Positions 26,381 through 37,580 of a stretch of 37,580 bases of DNA are shown here, in pieces. Location: positions 1 to 37,580 of the forward strand of contig CAMYNC010000044.1 in the NCBI GenBank assembly GCA_947259685.1, given 5' to 3'. The stretch's first letter is position 1; every line of letters starts with the position of its first letter. The position numbers and the translations under genes were made by a program. The notes under the pieces are model-generated. The model did no database searches, was not told the DNA's origin, and saw only the letters and a list, made by a program, of their open reading frames with translations. The stretch comes from an uncultured Desulfuromonadales bacterium. GTDB lineage: Bacteria; Desulfobacterota; Desulfuromonadia; Desulfuromonadales; Geopsychrobacteraceae.

Positions 26381-27736
26381 ATGGAAAAAATCTGGCAGGA
26401 AACACTCAGCAAATTGCAGCAGGAGGTGAGTGCACAAAACTTTTCCACCTGGATCAAACCGCTACAATTTGTCAACATTAAAGACGATCAGGTGATTCTG
26501 GAAGTGCCGAACCGCTTTATCCGCGACTGGTTGAAAGATAATTATTTAAAGAGTATCGAAACCATCATGTCCGATCTGGGTACTGTCAACTACCGGATCA
26601 ATATCAATATCAATGCAAACACGCAGGCCCAGCCCCTGGCGGAACCAACCCGCAGTGACCAGCAACCGGCGGTGAAGGTTGCCCTGCCCAAAGCCAAACC
26701 GGAGCAGCTGGAGCAGTTTGCCAACATCAACCCAAAATATACCTTCGACAGCTTTGTTTCCGGCCCCTCTAACCAGTTTGCCCATGCCGCAGCCATGGCG
26801 GTCGCCAACAATCCGGCAACCACTTACAATCCGCTGTTTATCTATGGCGGGGTCGGACTGGGCAAGACCCATATCGTGCATGCCATCGGCAACGAGATCA
26901 TCACCAGAAACAATAACCTGAAACTCTGCTACTATTCTTCGGAAAAATTCACCAATGAATTGATCAACTCCTTACGGCATGCCAAGATGGACGAATTTCG
27001 CAACAAATTCCGTTCCATCGATGTGTTGTTGATCGACGATATTCAGTTTATTGCCGGTAAAAAGAGCACCCAGGAAGAATTTTTTCACACCTTTAACGCC
27101 CTCTACGAATCGCACAAACAGATTGTTGTGACCTCGGATAAATTTCCCAAAGAGATTCCCGATCTGGAAGAGCGGCTCAGGTCCCGCTTTGAATGGGGTT
27201 TGATCGCCGATATACAGGCCCCGGATACCGAGACCAAACAGGCAATTTTAAAAATGAAGGCAGATCAGAATAAAATCACTTTGCCGGAAGATGTCGCTTT
27301 CTTTCTTTCCAGTTCAGTGACCAGCAATGTCCGGGAACTGGAAGGTTATCTTATTAGAATTGGCGCCTTTGCCAGTTTGACCTCGACCCCGATCAGTCTT
27401 GATATGGCGAAAAATATTCTTAAGGATATTATTGTCGAAAAGAACAAAGAGGTCACAGTAGAGACCATTCAAAAGAGCGTTGCCAACCATTTTCAGCTCA
27501 AGACTGCAGAGCTAAAATCAGCCAAGCGCTTGAAAACACTGGTTCAACCGCGGCAGATTGCAATGTATATCAGTCGCAAACTGACCGCCTCGTCCTATCC
27601 GGAGATCGGTGCTAAATTCGGCGGAAAAGACCATTCGACGATCATCCATGCAATAAAAAAGATCGAAAAGCAGATGGCGGATGATCTCCAACTGCGAGCG
27701 ACGGTGGAAAAACTGATCAACAATCTCAAGCCATAA
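26381..27736 (+). CDS. dnaA: Chromosomal replication initiator DnaA
   Basis: This 451-residue protein has domain I (MEKIWQETLSKLQQEV start, about 1-85), a short linker and the AAA+ domain with Walker A GGVGLGKTHIVHAIG and Walker B LLIDDIQFI. The C-terminal DNA-binding domain carries the DnaA signature FGGKDHSTIIHAIKKIE. It binds the boxes on both sides of the gene and opens the origin. No clear Shine-Dalgarno sequence precedes the ATG at 26381 (AATAACTGAA), which suggests low or controlled translation. Confidence 0.98.
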   Translation: MEKIWQETLSKLQQEVSAQNFSTWIKPLQFVNIKDDQVILEVPNRFIRDWLKDNYLKSIETIMSDLGTVNYRINININANTQAQPLAEPTRSDQQPAVKVALPKAKPEQLEQFANINPKYTFDSFVSGPSNQFAHAAAMAVANNPATTYNPLFIYGGVGLGKTHIVHAIGNEIITRNNNLKLCYYSSEKFTNELINSLRHAKMDEFRNKFRSIDVLLIDDIQFIAGKKSTQEEFFHTFNALYESHKQIVVTSDKFPKEIPDLEERLRSRFEWGLIADIQAPDTETKQAILKMKADQNKITLPEDVAFFLSSSVTSNVRELEGYLIRIGAFASLTSTPISLDMAKNILKDIIVEKNKEVTVETIQKSVANHFQLKTAELKSAKRLKTLVQPRQIAMYISRKLTASSYPEIGAKFGGKDHSTIIHAIKKIEKQMADDLQLRATVEKLINNLKP

Positions 27737-27786
27737 GTTGTTTATGAAACTGGTGAAAAACCGGCGATAAAAGCCCGATTTGGTTT

Positions 27787-27795
27787 TTATCCACA
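27787..27795 (+). other. DnaA box in the dnaA-dnaN gap
   Basis: TTATCCACA is a perfect consensus box 51 bases after the dnaA stop. The rest of the 226-base gap is AT-rich and probably holds a dnaN promoter, for example TTCACG with TATAGA 16 bases apart at about 27876-27903, but I would not rely on it. Confidence 0.75.
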
Positions 27796-27962
27796 TTTTG
27801 GTGATTTGATCAACATTAGATAAACAGCCTGGAGTTGTTGTTTTGTACTTGAAAAATCAGTAGCTTAAATGTCTATTCACGAATTCACAGGCATTACTAT
27901 AGACTACGATTTTTCTATTTAAAGACTTAATACATAGTAATTCCCTGTGCATGGAGGAGATG

Positions 27963-29078
27963 ATGCAGTTTCACATCAACAAGGATACCTTCCTAAAGGG
28001 CCTGACCAAGGTTCAAGGGATCATCGAAAAACGCCACACCATTCCGATATTGGCCAATGTCCTGATAGAAGCCACCAATGGTGAAATCATCATCACTGCA
28101 ACCGATCTGGAAGTCGGCATCAAATCCCGCTATATATCGGATGTTATCAGTGAAGGCAAGGTGACGGTATCGGCCAAAAAACTGTTTGAAATCATCAAGG
28201 AACTGCCGGATAAAGATATTCAGTTCATCTCGAAGAATAACTTTTGGGTCGAGATTACCTGCGGCAAATCGATTTTTAATCTGGTGGGGCTTTCGCCGGA
28301 AGAGTTTCCCAAGTTTCCTGATATTGGCAGCAGCAGCAGTCAGATTCCCTGCAGTCTGATCGGCGAGATGATCGATAAAACCATCTTTGCGGTCTCCAAC
28401 GACGACACCAAATTCAATCTGACAGGTATTTTTATCAAAGCGGAAACCGACGATGAAAAGAACAACCTGGTTTTTGTCGCCACCGATGGGCATCGCCTGT
28501 CTTTGATCGAACGCAGCCTGGAGGGCGGTCTTGATGAAAAATTCCAAGCCGGTTTTATTCTGCCTAAAAAAGGCATCCATGAGATAAGAAAGATTATTGA
28601 AAGCGCTGAAGAGCAGCTGAATATCGGCATTTCCGATAATAATTTTTCCGTTAGCACGGCGACCACTACCCTTATCATGCGCATGGTGGATGGTGATTTT
28701 CCTGATTATCAACGAGTGATTCCAGAAAAATCGAGCAACTCGGCGTTGATAAGCCGCGATCTGTTTTTGCATTCGCTACGGCGAATTTCAGTTCTTTCGA
28801 GTGAAAAATCAAAGGGAATCAAGGTCAACCTGGTCAAGGACTGTCTGATCCTCTCCTCTTCCAATCCCGACTTGGGTGATGCCAAGGAAGAGATCGATGT
28901 CGATTACTCCGGGGCGGAGATTTCTATCGGCTTTAACGCCAAGTATATTATCGACATCCTGCAAGCGGTCAATAAAGAGAATGTGCTGCTGTTTCTCAAA
29001 GACAATATTTCACCAGGACTGATTCAGCCGGAAGGGGACGAAAATTGCTTGGCAGTGATTATGCCGATGCGCCTGTAA
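27963..29078 (+). CDS. dnaN: DNA polymerase III beta sliding clamp
   Basis: This encodes 371 residues from the ATG at 27963-27965 (MQFHINKDTFLKGLTKVQGI). Two earlier in-frame ATGs, at 27951 and 27960, border or lie within the GGAGGAG ribosome site and are less likely. The three clamp repeats are evident (TIPILANVLIEA, VATDGHRLSLIE, then a C-terminal MPMRL end). The clamp tethers polymerase III and recruits repair proteins. It is followed closely by recF. Confidence 0.97.
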   Translation: MQFHINKDTFLKGLTKVQGIIEKRHTIPILANVLIEATNGEIIITATDLEVGIKSRYISDVISEGKVTVSAKKLFEIIKELPDKDIQFISKNNFWVEITCGKSIFNLVGLSPEEFPKFPDIGSSSSQIPCSLIGEMIDKTIFAVSNDDTKFNLTGIFIKAETDDEKNNLVFVATDGHRLSLIERSLEGGLDEKFQAGFILPKKGIHEIRKIIESAEEQLNIGISDNNFSVSTATTTLIMRMVDGDFPDYQRVIPEKSSNSALISRDLFLHSLRRISVLSSEKSKGIKVNLVKDCLILSSSNPDLGDAKEEIDVDYSGAEISIGFNAKYIIDILQAVNKENVLLFLKDNISPGLIQPEGDENCLAVIMPMRL

Positions 29079-29089
29079 ACAATTTCGCA

Positions 29090-30163
29090 ATGCAGATCAA
29101 ACGGATGGTTCTGAAAAACTTCCGCAATATTGGCAGCGCGGAATTACAGCCAGGCAGCCAGATCAATTTTTTACTTGGAGACAACGCCCAGGGAAAAACA
29201 AATCTGGTCGAAGCAATTTACGCGACAGCTATGCTGAAAAGCTTTCGGACCAGAAATTCGGCCGAATTTATCCAGGATGGAGAAGAACAGGCGGTTATTG
29301 GGATTGAACTGCTTAATGACCAGGTCAGTAACCGACTGAATTTGGTTTTTACGAAAAATGCCAAACAGTTGACGATTAACGGCAAAAAACCGGCGACGAA
29401 TAATTATTATCAATATATAAATGTGATTATTTTTCATCCGGATGAGGTCAACTATATCAGCAGTTATCCGGCCTTTCGCCGCAACCTGCTGGATCGGTCG
29501 ATCTTCTATACCGACTTCAACTACATCGAAACCTACCGGAATTACACCAAGTGTTTAAAGCAGCGGAATGCCTTTCTGAAGAGCGGTTCCTCGGGGGTCG
29601 ATTGCTGGCAGGAGCAGTTGCTCGGTTATGGGGCAACTATTATTCAGCAAAGGTTAAAATATATTGACAGAATCAATGAAATTTTGAAGACTGGTGCATT
29701 TGATAAGAATTGTAGCGAGACCTATGCTCTGAGTTATTCTCGGCAGCTGAGCGATCGGTCAGCAATCGATGGTTTTCTGAGCGCTGAATTTATGAAAAAA
29801 AAGTCTCGGGAACAGCTGCTTGGCTATACTCTGGTCGGCCCGCATAGGGACGATATTCTGTTCACGATCAATGGCAAGTCGGCCAGCAGTTACGCTTCGC
29901 AGGGGCAGAAAAGATCCTTGGTTATTTCTTATAAAACCGCTCAGATACTCGACTATCAACAGGTTCACGGTGACTATCCGATCCTGATCCTCGATGATAT
30001 GACGAGTGAGCTGGATAGTAGTAGAAAAAATCTACTGCTGGAAAACCTGCTGGAAAATTCCGGTCAGGTTTTTATTACTTCAACAGATTTCAAATCGATA
30101 AATAACTCCGAACAACTGAAAAGGTTTCGGGTGCAGCAAGGCGAAATCAGTGTAGTCAGCTGA
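29090..30163 (+). CDS. recF: DNA replication and repair protein RecF
   Basis: This encodes 357 residues from the ATG at 29090 (MQIKRMVLKNFRNIGSAEL), which matches the family start; a longer frame from 29045 overlaps dnaN and is unlikely. Walker A is LLGDNAQGKTNLVEAIY, the signature region is SYASQGQKRSLVIS and Walker B is PILILDDMTSELD, as in SMC-like ATPases. RecF helps load RecA at gaps and stalled forks. There is no strong ribosome site, so coupling to dnaN (11-base gap) is likely. Confidence 0.96.
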   Translation: MQIKRMVLKNFRNIGSAELQPGSQINFLLGDNAQGKTNLVEAIYATAMLKSFRTRNSAEFIQDGEEQAVIGIELLNDQVSNRLNLVFTKNAKQLTINGKKPATNNYYQYINVIIFHPDEVNYISSYPAFRRNLLDRSIFYTDFNYIETYRNYTKCLKQRNAFLKSGSSGVDCWQEQLLGYGATIIQQRLKYIDRINEILKTGAFDKNCSETYALSYSRQLSDRSAIDGFLSAEFMKKKSREQLLGYTLVGPHRDDILFTINGKSASSYASQGQKRSLVISYKTAQILDYQQVHGDYPILILDDMTSELDSSRKNLLLENLLENSGQVFITSTDFKSINNSEQLKRFRVQQGEISVVS

Positions 30164-32569
<2,406 letters not shown>

Positions 32570-32626
32570 ACGAGCAAATTTGCACCATACCCTGCTCCCG
32601 AATCCGGGGGTTTTGGAGGATTTTAG

Positions 32627-35134
32627 ATGCTGACAGAACAGAACAAAGTCACCGTCAACATTGAAGACGAGATGCGCAAGTCCTATATGGACTATGCGAT
32701 GAGTGTCATCGTTGGCCGCGCCCTGCCGGACGTGCGCGATGGCTTAAAACCGGTTCACCGGCGGATCCTGTTCGCCATGCACGATCTCGGCAACGATTTC
32801 AACAAGCCGTACAAAAAATCGGCCCGGGTAGTCGGTGACGTCATCGGTAAGTATCACCCGCACGGTGACACCGCAGTTTACGACTCGATCGTCCGCATGG
32901 CGCAGGATTTCTCCATGCGCCACCCGCTGGTCGATGGCCAGGGCAACTTCGGTTCCATCGATGGCGATAATGCCGCGGCGATGCGTTATACCGAAATCCG
33001 TATGGACAAGCTTTCCCACGAGCTGCTCGCTGATATCGACAAAGAGACCGTCGATTTCGGTCCCAACTATGATGATTCCTTGGAAGAACCGCTGGTTCTA
33101 CCTTGTAAATATCCGAATCTGCTGGTCAATGGTTCTGAAGGAATTGCGGTCGGTATGGCGACCAAGATTCCGCCACATAACCTGGGTGAAGTGATCGACG
33201 CTCTGGTGGCGCTGATTGACGAGCCGCGCCTGGGTCTGGAAGAGCTGATTGAAATTATCCCCGGCCCCGATTTTCCCACCGCTGGCTTTATCAACGGCAA
33301 GGAGGGGATCCGCGAGGCCTACACCAGCGGTCGTGGCATCGTGCAGATGCGTGCCCGGGCGCTGGTCGAGGTCGATCGCCGCAGCGGCCGCGAAGCGATT
33401 ATCGTCACCGAAATCCCCTATCAGGTCAACAAAGCCCGGCTGATCGAAAAGATCGCCGACCTGGTCAGGAATAAAAAGATCGAGGGGATCAGCGATCTGC
33501 GCGACGAATCGGACCGCGATGGCATGCGCATCGTTATAGAGCTGAAGCGGGACATGGTGCCCGGAGTCATTCTTAACCAGCTCTACAAGATGACCGCCAT
33601 GCAGTCCTCTTTCGGCATCATCATGCTGGCGATCGTCTCCGGCCAGCCGAAGGTCCTCAACCTGCGCGAAGTTCTTGACTGTTTTATCGATCATCGCCGT
33701 GAAATCGTCACCCGGCGCTGTATTTTCGAGCTGAAAAAAGCCGAAGCCCGCGCCCATATTCTGCAGGGTTTTAAAATCGCTCTGGAAAACCTCGACGAGG
33801 TGATCCAGATCATCAAGACCAGCGCAAATTCACCTGAGGCAAAAGAACGCTTGATGGCGCGTTTCTCCTTCTCCGATCTGCAGGCCCAGGCGATCCTCGA
33901 TATGCGCCTGCACCGCCTGACCGGTATGGAGCAGGCGAAGATTCTCGAAGAGCTGGAACAGATCATGGCGCAGATCAAGCGCCTCAAAGAAATTCTCGCC
34001 AGCGAAGTGGAAATCCTCAAGATCATCAAAACCGAACTGCTCGAAGTCAGAGAAAAGTTTGCCAACCCGCGGCGCACCGAAATTCTCGACCGCAGCGCCG
34101 ATCTGACCCTCGAGGATATGATCGTCGAAGAGGATATGGTGGTCACCGTTACCCATGGTGGTTACATCAAGCGGAATGCCGTTTCCCTCTATCGTGCCCA
34201 GCGCCGGGGCGGCAAAGGCAAAAGCGGCATCAAGCCGAAAGAGGAAGATTTCGTCGAAAACCTGTTTATCGCTTCGACCCACTCCTATGTGCTGATTTTC
34301 ACCACCTTGGGCAAGGTTTACTGGCTCAAGGTGCATGAGATTCCGCAAGGCGGCCGGGCCTCGCGCGGCAAAGCAATCGTCAACCTGCTCAGTCTGGCAC
34401 CGGAGGAAAAAGTCACCACCATCCTGCCGGTCAAAGAGTTTGAAGCGGGCAAGTACATTGTGACCGCCACCGCTCGCGGCACGATTAAGAAGACCGAGCT
34501 GATGGCCTATTCCAACCCGCGTGCCGGTGGTATCATTGCACTAACCATCGACGCGGGGGATAGTCTGATTGAAGCGCGCCTGACCGATGGTGAAATGGAT
34601 CTGATCCTGGCCAGCCGCAATGGCAAATCGATCCGCTTTCCGGAAAGCGATGTCCGTTCCATGGGGCGCCCGGCACGCGGTGTGCGCGGCATGACCCTGG
34701 AGGGGGATGACGAGGTGATCGGCCTCCAGTCGGTCTTCGACAATACCGCCCTGGCCCTGGTCACTATCACCGAAAACGGTTATGGTAAACGCACCGATAT
34801 CGGCGAATACCGCGTGCAGAGCCGTGGCGGTAAAGGGGTGATCACCATCAAGACCAGCGAGCGTAACGGCAAGGTGGTCAATATTATGATGGTCGATGAA
34901 GAATCGGACCTGATGTTCATTACCAATCGCGGCAAGCTGCTGCGCACCAAGGTCAGCAATATCCGCACGATCGGCCGCAACACCCAAGGGGTGCGGATGA
35001 TGGTGCTCGAGGATGATGAATTGATCGTCTCGGTCGCCAAGCTGGCGGAAAAGGATGAGACGGATGAATCTGAGCCAGTTGAAGAAGGAACTGAATCAGC
35101 AGAACCGTCAGCACCTTCAGGCGAAGAAGAATAA
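32627..35134 (+). CDS. gyrA: DNA gyrase subunit A
   Basis: This 835-residue protein starts with [34 protein letters not shown] in pattern. The quinolone-determining region reads [17 protein letters not shown], with Thr where E. coli has Ser83. The catalytic tyrosine is in AMRYTEIRM. The C-terminal beta-pinwheel includes the GyrA-box [10 protein letters not shown]. An acidic tail (about the last 25 residues, Glu/Ser-rich) ends the protein. GGAGGATTTTAG precedes the start. The next gene begins inside its last 71 bases. Confidence 0.98.
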   Translation: MLTEQNKVTVNIEDEMRKSYMDYAMSVIVGRALPDVRDGLKPVHRRILFAMHDLGNDFNKPYKKSARVVGDVIGKYHPHGDTAVYDSIVRMAQDFSMRHPLVDGQGNFGSIDGDNAAAMRYTEIRMDKLSHELLADIDKETVDFGPNYDDSLEEPLVLPCKYPNLLVNGSEGIAVGMATKIPPHNLGEVIDALVALIDEPRLGLEELIEIIPGPDFPTAGFINGKEGIREAYTSGRGIVQMRARALVEVDRRSGREAIIVTEIPYQVNKARLIEKIADLVRNKKIEGISDLRDESDRDGMRIVIELKRDMVPGVILNQLYKMTAMQSSFGIIMLAIVSGQPKVLNLREVLDCFIDHRREIVTRRCIFELKKAEARAHILQGFKIALENLDEVIQIIKTSANSPEAKERLMARFSFSDLQAQAILDMRLHRLTGMEQAKILEELEQIMAQIKRLKEILASEVEILKIIKTELLEVREKFANPRRTEILDRSADLTLEDMIVEEDMVVTVTHGGYIKRNAVSLYRAQRRGGKGKSGIKPKEEDFVENLFIASTHSYVLIFTTLGKVYWLKVHEIPQGGRASRGKAIVNLLSLAPEEKVTTILPVKEFEAGKYIVTATARGTIKKTELMAYSNPRAGGIIALTIDAGDSLIEARLTDGEMDLILASRNGKSIRFPESDVRSMGRPARGVRGMTLEGDDEVIGLQSVFDNTALALVTITENGYGKRTDIGEYRVQSRGGKGVITIKTSERNGKVVNIMMVDEESDLMFITNRGKLLRTKVSNIRTIGRNTQGVRMMVLEDDELIVSVAKLAEKDETDESEPVEEGTESAEPSAPSGEEE

Positions 35135-35939
35135 TAAGCGCTGGCTCTGGTCAATTCCACTCCTGGCGTTGCTGGCAGCCGGGCTGCTGCCGATTTATCA
35201 ACAACGCCAGCTCAGTGCCCCCGAGCGCTGGTTAAATCAGGGTGCCAGGCTGGAAGCTGAGGGTGAATTTGTTGCGGCCCAGCAGCTTTATCAACAGCTT
35301 TACGCGGATTATCCACAAGCAGAACAGGCACCCCAGGCTTTGCTGCGTAGCGGTCGCATCTGGCGACTCGATCGCCAGCATGATCAGCAGGCGCTGCTCA
35401 GTTACCTACAGCTGGAACACGGTTATCCGCGCAGTCCGCTGGTGCTGACGGCCCAGCAGGAAGCGGCCAAACTGGTCAAGTATTCGCTGCGCGATTTTTC
35501 CCGGGCGATTGAATACTATCAGCGCTTGCTTGATGCCGACCCCAGTGCTGGCGATGATTATCTTTATCAGATCGCTGACTGCTATTACCGGCTGGACAAC
35601 TATAACCAGGCGCGGATCGAACTTGACAGCCTACTGCAGGGCTATCCGCAAAGTGCTTTGCGCGCCACCGCCCTCTATCGTAAAGGTGGGCTGCATTTGC
35701 TGGAAAAACAGCTGGAGCAGGCTCAGCAAAGCTGGCAGCAGCTGGTGGACCAGCATCCGCAGAGTGAATATGCCGTGCAGGCCAGGTTCAATCTGGCCAA
35801 GCTGCTCGAAGAACAGTCGCGACTGAGTGAAGCATTGCAGCAGTATCAGCAGCTCAGCGATTTTCCCCAGCAGCAGTTGCTGGAAGATAAAATTGAGCGG
35901 TTGAAAAAACGGATTGCGGCAAAAAAAGAGGCGATTTGA
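35064..35939 (+). CDS. Membrane-anchored tetratricopeptide-repeat protein
   Basis: This encodes 291 residues from the ATG at 35064 ([13 protein letters not shown]), preceded by AAAGGATGAGACGG. A basic N-terminal segment leads into a single membrane helix ([18 protein letters not shown], about 27-45). The remainder is a row of TPR-like helix pairs ([85 protein letters not shown]), probably exposed to the periplasm. It overlaps gyrA by 71 bases and its TGA overlaps the gpsA ATG. Similar repeats occur in BamD- and CpoB/YbgF-like envelope proteins, but I cannot name an orthologue. Gln is strikingly abundant. Confidence 0.88.
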   Translation: MNLSQLKKELNQQNRQHLQAKKNNKRWLWSIPLLALLAAGLLPIYQQRQLSAPERWLNQGARLEAEGEFVAAQQLYQQLYADYPQAEQAPQALLRSGRIWRLDRQHDQQALLSYLQLEHGYPRSPLVLTAQQEAAKLVKYSLRDFSRAIEYYQRLLDADPSAGDDYLYQIADCYYRLDNYNQARIELDSLLQGYPQSALRATALYRKGGLHLLEKQLEQAQQSWQQLVDQHPQSEYAVQARFNLAKLLEEQSRLSEALQQYQQLSDFPQQQLLEDKIERLKKRIAAKKEAI

Positions 35940-36967
35940 TGCAAAAGACCGACGGAACAGAAACCTATGCGGTGATCGGTGCCGGCAGTTGGGGAACCAC
36001 CCTGGCCAACCTGCTGGCGGAAAAAGGCAACCGGGTCGCGCTCTGGTGCTTCGAGGCCGAGCTTTGCGCACGGATGCAACAGAATCGGGTCAACGATCTG
36101 TATTTGCCTGAGATTAAGCTTTCGCAAAATTTGCGCTTTACTAGCGATCTCAGTGAAGCGGTCAGCGGCAAAGAGCTGCTGCTGTTCGTTTCCCCCTCCC
36201 AGGTTACCCGACAGGTTCTGCAACAGGCGCTGCCTGCTATCGCTCCCCACAGCTTGATCGTTTCCGCCTCCAAGGGGATTGAAAACGACAGCCTTATGCT
36301 GATGTCGCAGGTGTTTGAGGAGCTGTTGCCGGTCAGCCTGCACAGCCGACTCGGTTATCTTTCCGGCCCTTCCTTCGCCAAAGAGGTTGCCCAGGGGATG
36401 CCGACCGCAGTGGTTGCTGCCGCCCGCGAATTGCAGCTGGCCGAGCAGATTCAAGAAATTTTCAGTACCGAAAAATTTCGTGTTTATACCCATGATGATA
36501 TTATCGGCGTCGAACTGGGCGGCGCGATGAAAAATGTCATTGCGCTGGCTGCCGGGGTCGCCGATGGCCTCGGTTTCGGCTACAACAGCCGGGCGGCGCT
36601 GATTACCCGTGGGCTGGCCGAGATGATCCGCATGGGTCTGAAACTGGGCGGTTCGGCGGAAACCTTTGCCGGTCTGGCCGGCATGGGTGATCTGGTACTG
36701 ACCTGTACCGGTGATTTGTCGCGTAACCGGACCGTCGGCATCGAGCTGGGCAAAGGGCGCAAGCTGAATGAGATTTTGGATGGCATGCAGATGGTCGCCG
36801 AAGGGGTTAAAACCACCCTCTCCGCCTATCAGCTGGCCCAGCGGTTGGAGGTGGAGGTGCCGATCATCGAGCAGATGTACCAGATTCTCTATCAGAATAA
36901 AGACCCGCGTCAGGCGGTCAGTGACCTGATGTTACGTGACTTAAAAGCTGAAGCGGTGCGCGGTTAA
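35939..36967 (+). CDS. gpsA: Glycerol-3-phosphate dehydrogenase [NAD(P)+]
   Basis: This encodes 342 residues from the ATG at 35939-35941, which overlaps the preceding TGA (TGATG). The dinucleotide-binding motif is VIGAGSWGTTLANLL. The family signatures FVSPSQV, SASKGIE, LSGPSFAKEV and GVELGGAMKNVIALAAG (with the catalytic lysine) are all present. GLAGMGDLVLTCTGDLSRNRTVG follows. It makes sn-glycerol-3-phosphate for phospholipid synthesis in the cytoplasm. It is probably co-transcribed with the TPR protein. Confidence 0.97.
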   Translation: MQKTDGTETYAVIGAGSWGTTLANLLAEKGNRVALWCFEAELCARMQQNRVNDLYLPEIKLSQNLRFTSDLSEAVSGKELLLFVSPSQVTRQVLQQALPAIAPHSLIVSASKGIENDSLMLMSQVFEELLPVSLHSRLGYLSGPSFAKEVAQGMPTAVVAAARELQLAEQIQEIFSTEKFRVYTHDDIIGVELGGAMKNVIALAAGVADGLGFGYNSRAALITRGLAEMIRMGLKLGGSAETFAGLAGMGDLVLTCTGDLSRNRTVGIELGKGRKLNEILDGMQMVAEGVKTTLSAYQLAQRLEVEVPIIEQMYQILYQNKDPRQAVSDLMLRDLKAEAVRG

Positions 36968-37003
36968 ATTCGATAATTCTAGTTTCTTAAAACAGGAGCC
37001 GTT

Positions 37004-37570
37004 ATGAAAAAATTGTTTGTTTTTGTCCTGCTGTTGGGGGTTGCGGTCAGCAGCGTGCAGGCCGGTCAACTGGTGGAAATGAAGACCAGCATGGGAACCA
37101 TCAAACTGGAATTGAATGACGAGAAGGCGCCGGTCTCGGTCGCCAATTTTCTTAAATATGTCGATCAGAAATTTTATGACGGCACCATTTTCCACCGGGT
37201 GATCGGTGATTTTATGATCCAGGGGGGCGGTTTCGAACAGAGTTTGCAACGTAAAACCACCATGGGGCAGATCAAAAATGAGGCGACCAATGGCTTGCTG
37301 AACACCAAGGGAACCATTGCTATGGCACGAACCAACGTGGTTGACAGCGCCACCAGCCAGTTTTTCATTAATCTGAAGGATAACGGATTTCTCAACCATA
37401 GCGGCCAGAATCCGAGAACTTACGGCTATGCAGTCTTCGGCAAGGTGGTCGAGGGGCTGGAGGTGGTGGAAACGATCGGCAAGGTGAAAACCATCGCCAA
37501 AAACCCGATGTTCCAGAACTTCCCAGAGCCGTTGGTGGTAATCGAATCGGTTCGCCGGCTAAGCGAATAG
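37004..37570 (+). CDS. Periplasmic cyclophilin-type peptidyl-prolyl isomerase
   Basis: This 188-residue protein has a cleavable signal peptide ([21 protein letters not shown]). The cyclophilin domain follows, with [41 protein letters not shown] (catalytic Arg in FHRV), [19 protein letters not shown] and [10 protein letters not shown]. It is closest in type to E. coli PpiA and should assist folding in the periplasm. CAGGAG precedes the ATG, 36 bases after gpsA. Nothing follows before the window ends. Confidence 0.95.
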   Translation: MKKLFVFVLLLGVAVSSVQAGQLVEMKTSMGTIKLELNDEKAPVSVANFLKYVDQKFYDGTIFHRVIGDFMIQGGGFEQSLQRKTTMGQIKNEATNGLLNTKGTIAMARTNVVDSATSQFFINLKDNGFLNHSGQNPRTYGYAVFGKVVEGLEVVETIGKVKTIAKNPMFQNFPEPLVVIESVRRLSE

Positions 37571-37580
37571 GCGTCGCTGA

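Overview
This window is the replication-origin region of a Gram-negative, strictly or facultatively anaerobic delta-type proteobacterium, most likely a member of the Desulfuromonadales/Geobacterales (inference). Three things point there: multihaem c-type cytochromes, one with MopE-like metal-binding repeats; a hybrid cluster protein beside two NtrC-type sigma-54 activators; and the gene order rpmH-rnpA-yidD-yidC-mnmE-mnmG-rsmG-parA-parB-bactofilin-atpF'-atpF-atpHAGDC facing dnaA-dnaN-recF-gyrB-gyrA, with both b and b' ATP synthase subunits. I see no insertion sequence, prophage, CRISPR array, tRNA or rRNA.

Right part (about 25.6-37.6 kb): oriC lies between rpmH (leftward) and dnaA (rightward), with DnaA boxes, AT-rich DNA and repeated AAGCGCTT elements. 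Rightward come dnaA, dnaN, recF, gyrB, gyrA, a membrane-anchored TPR protein that overlaps gyrA, gpsA and a periplasmic cyclophilin.

Middle part (about 11.2-25.8 kb): a leftward housekeeping array of ribosomal protein L34, RNase P protein, membrane insertion (YidD/YidC), tRNA and rRNA modification (MnmE/MnmG/RsmG), chromosome segregation (ParA/ParB, with a perfect parS site between mnmE and mnmG), a bactofilin, and the F1 plus b/b' part of ATP synthase. atpB and atpE are not here. In atpG there is no in-frame stop before atpD, so gamma and beta read as one open frame.

Left part (1-11.1 kb): an accessory redox and signalling region. A membrane hybrid histidine kinase and an NtrC-type response regulator form one operon, with a structured, possibly regulatory 5' leader. 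A secreted MopE-type multihaem cytochrome has a leader that resembles a GEMM (cyclic dinucleotide) riboswitch joined to an intrinsic terminator. A hybrid cluster protein gene (hcp) has an Fnr/HcpR-like site at its promoter. A second NtrC-type protein has lost its GAFTGA loop and is preceded by a well-matched sigma-54 promoter. A further sigma-54 promoter precedes an operon of a degenerate receiver protein, two small membrane proteins and a multihaem cytochrome cut off by the left edge.

The most interesting possibility is that the left region is one electron-transfer control system (inference). The intact kinase/regulator pair would drive the two sigma-54 promoters through AGGAAWWTTCCT-type palindromes, the GAFTGA-less paralogue and the aspartate-less receiver would act as modulators, and a cyclic dinucleotide would independently gate the second cytochrome.
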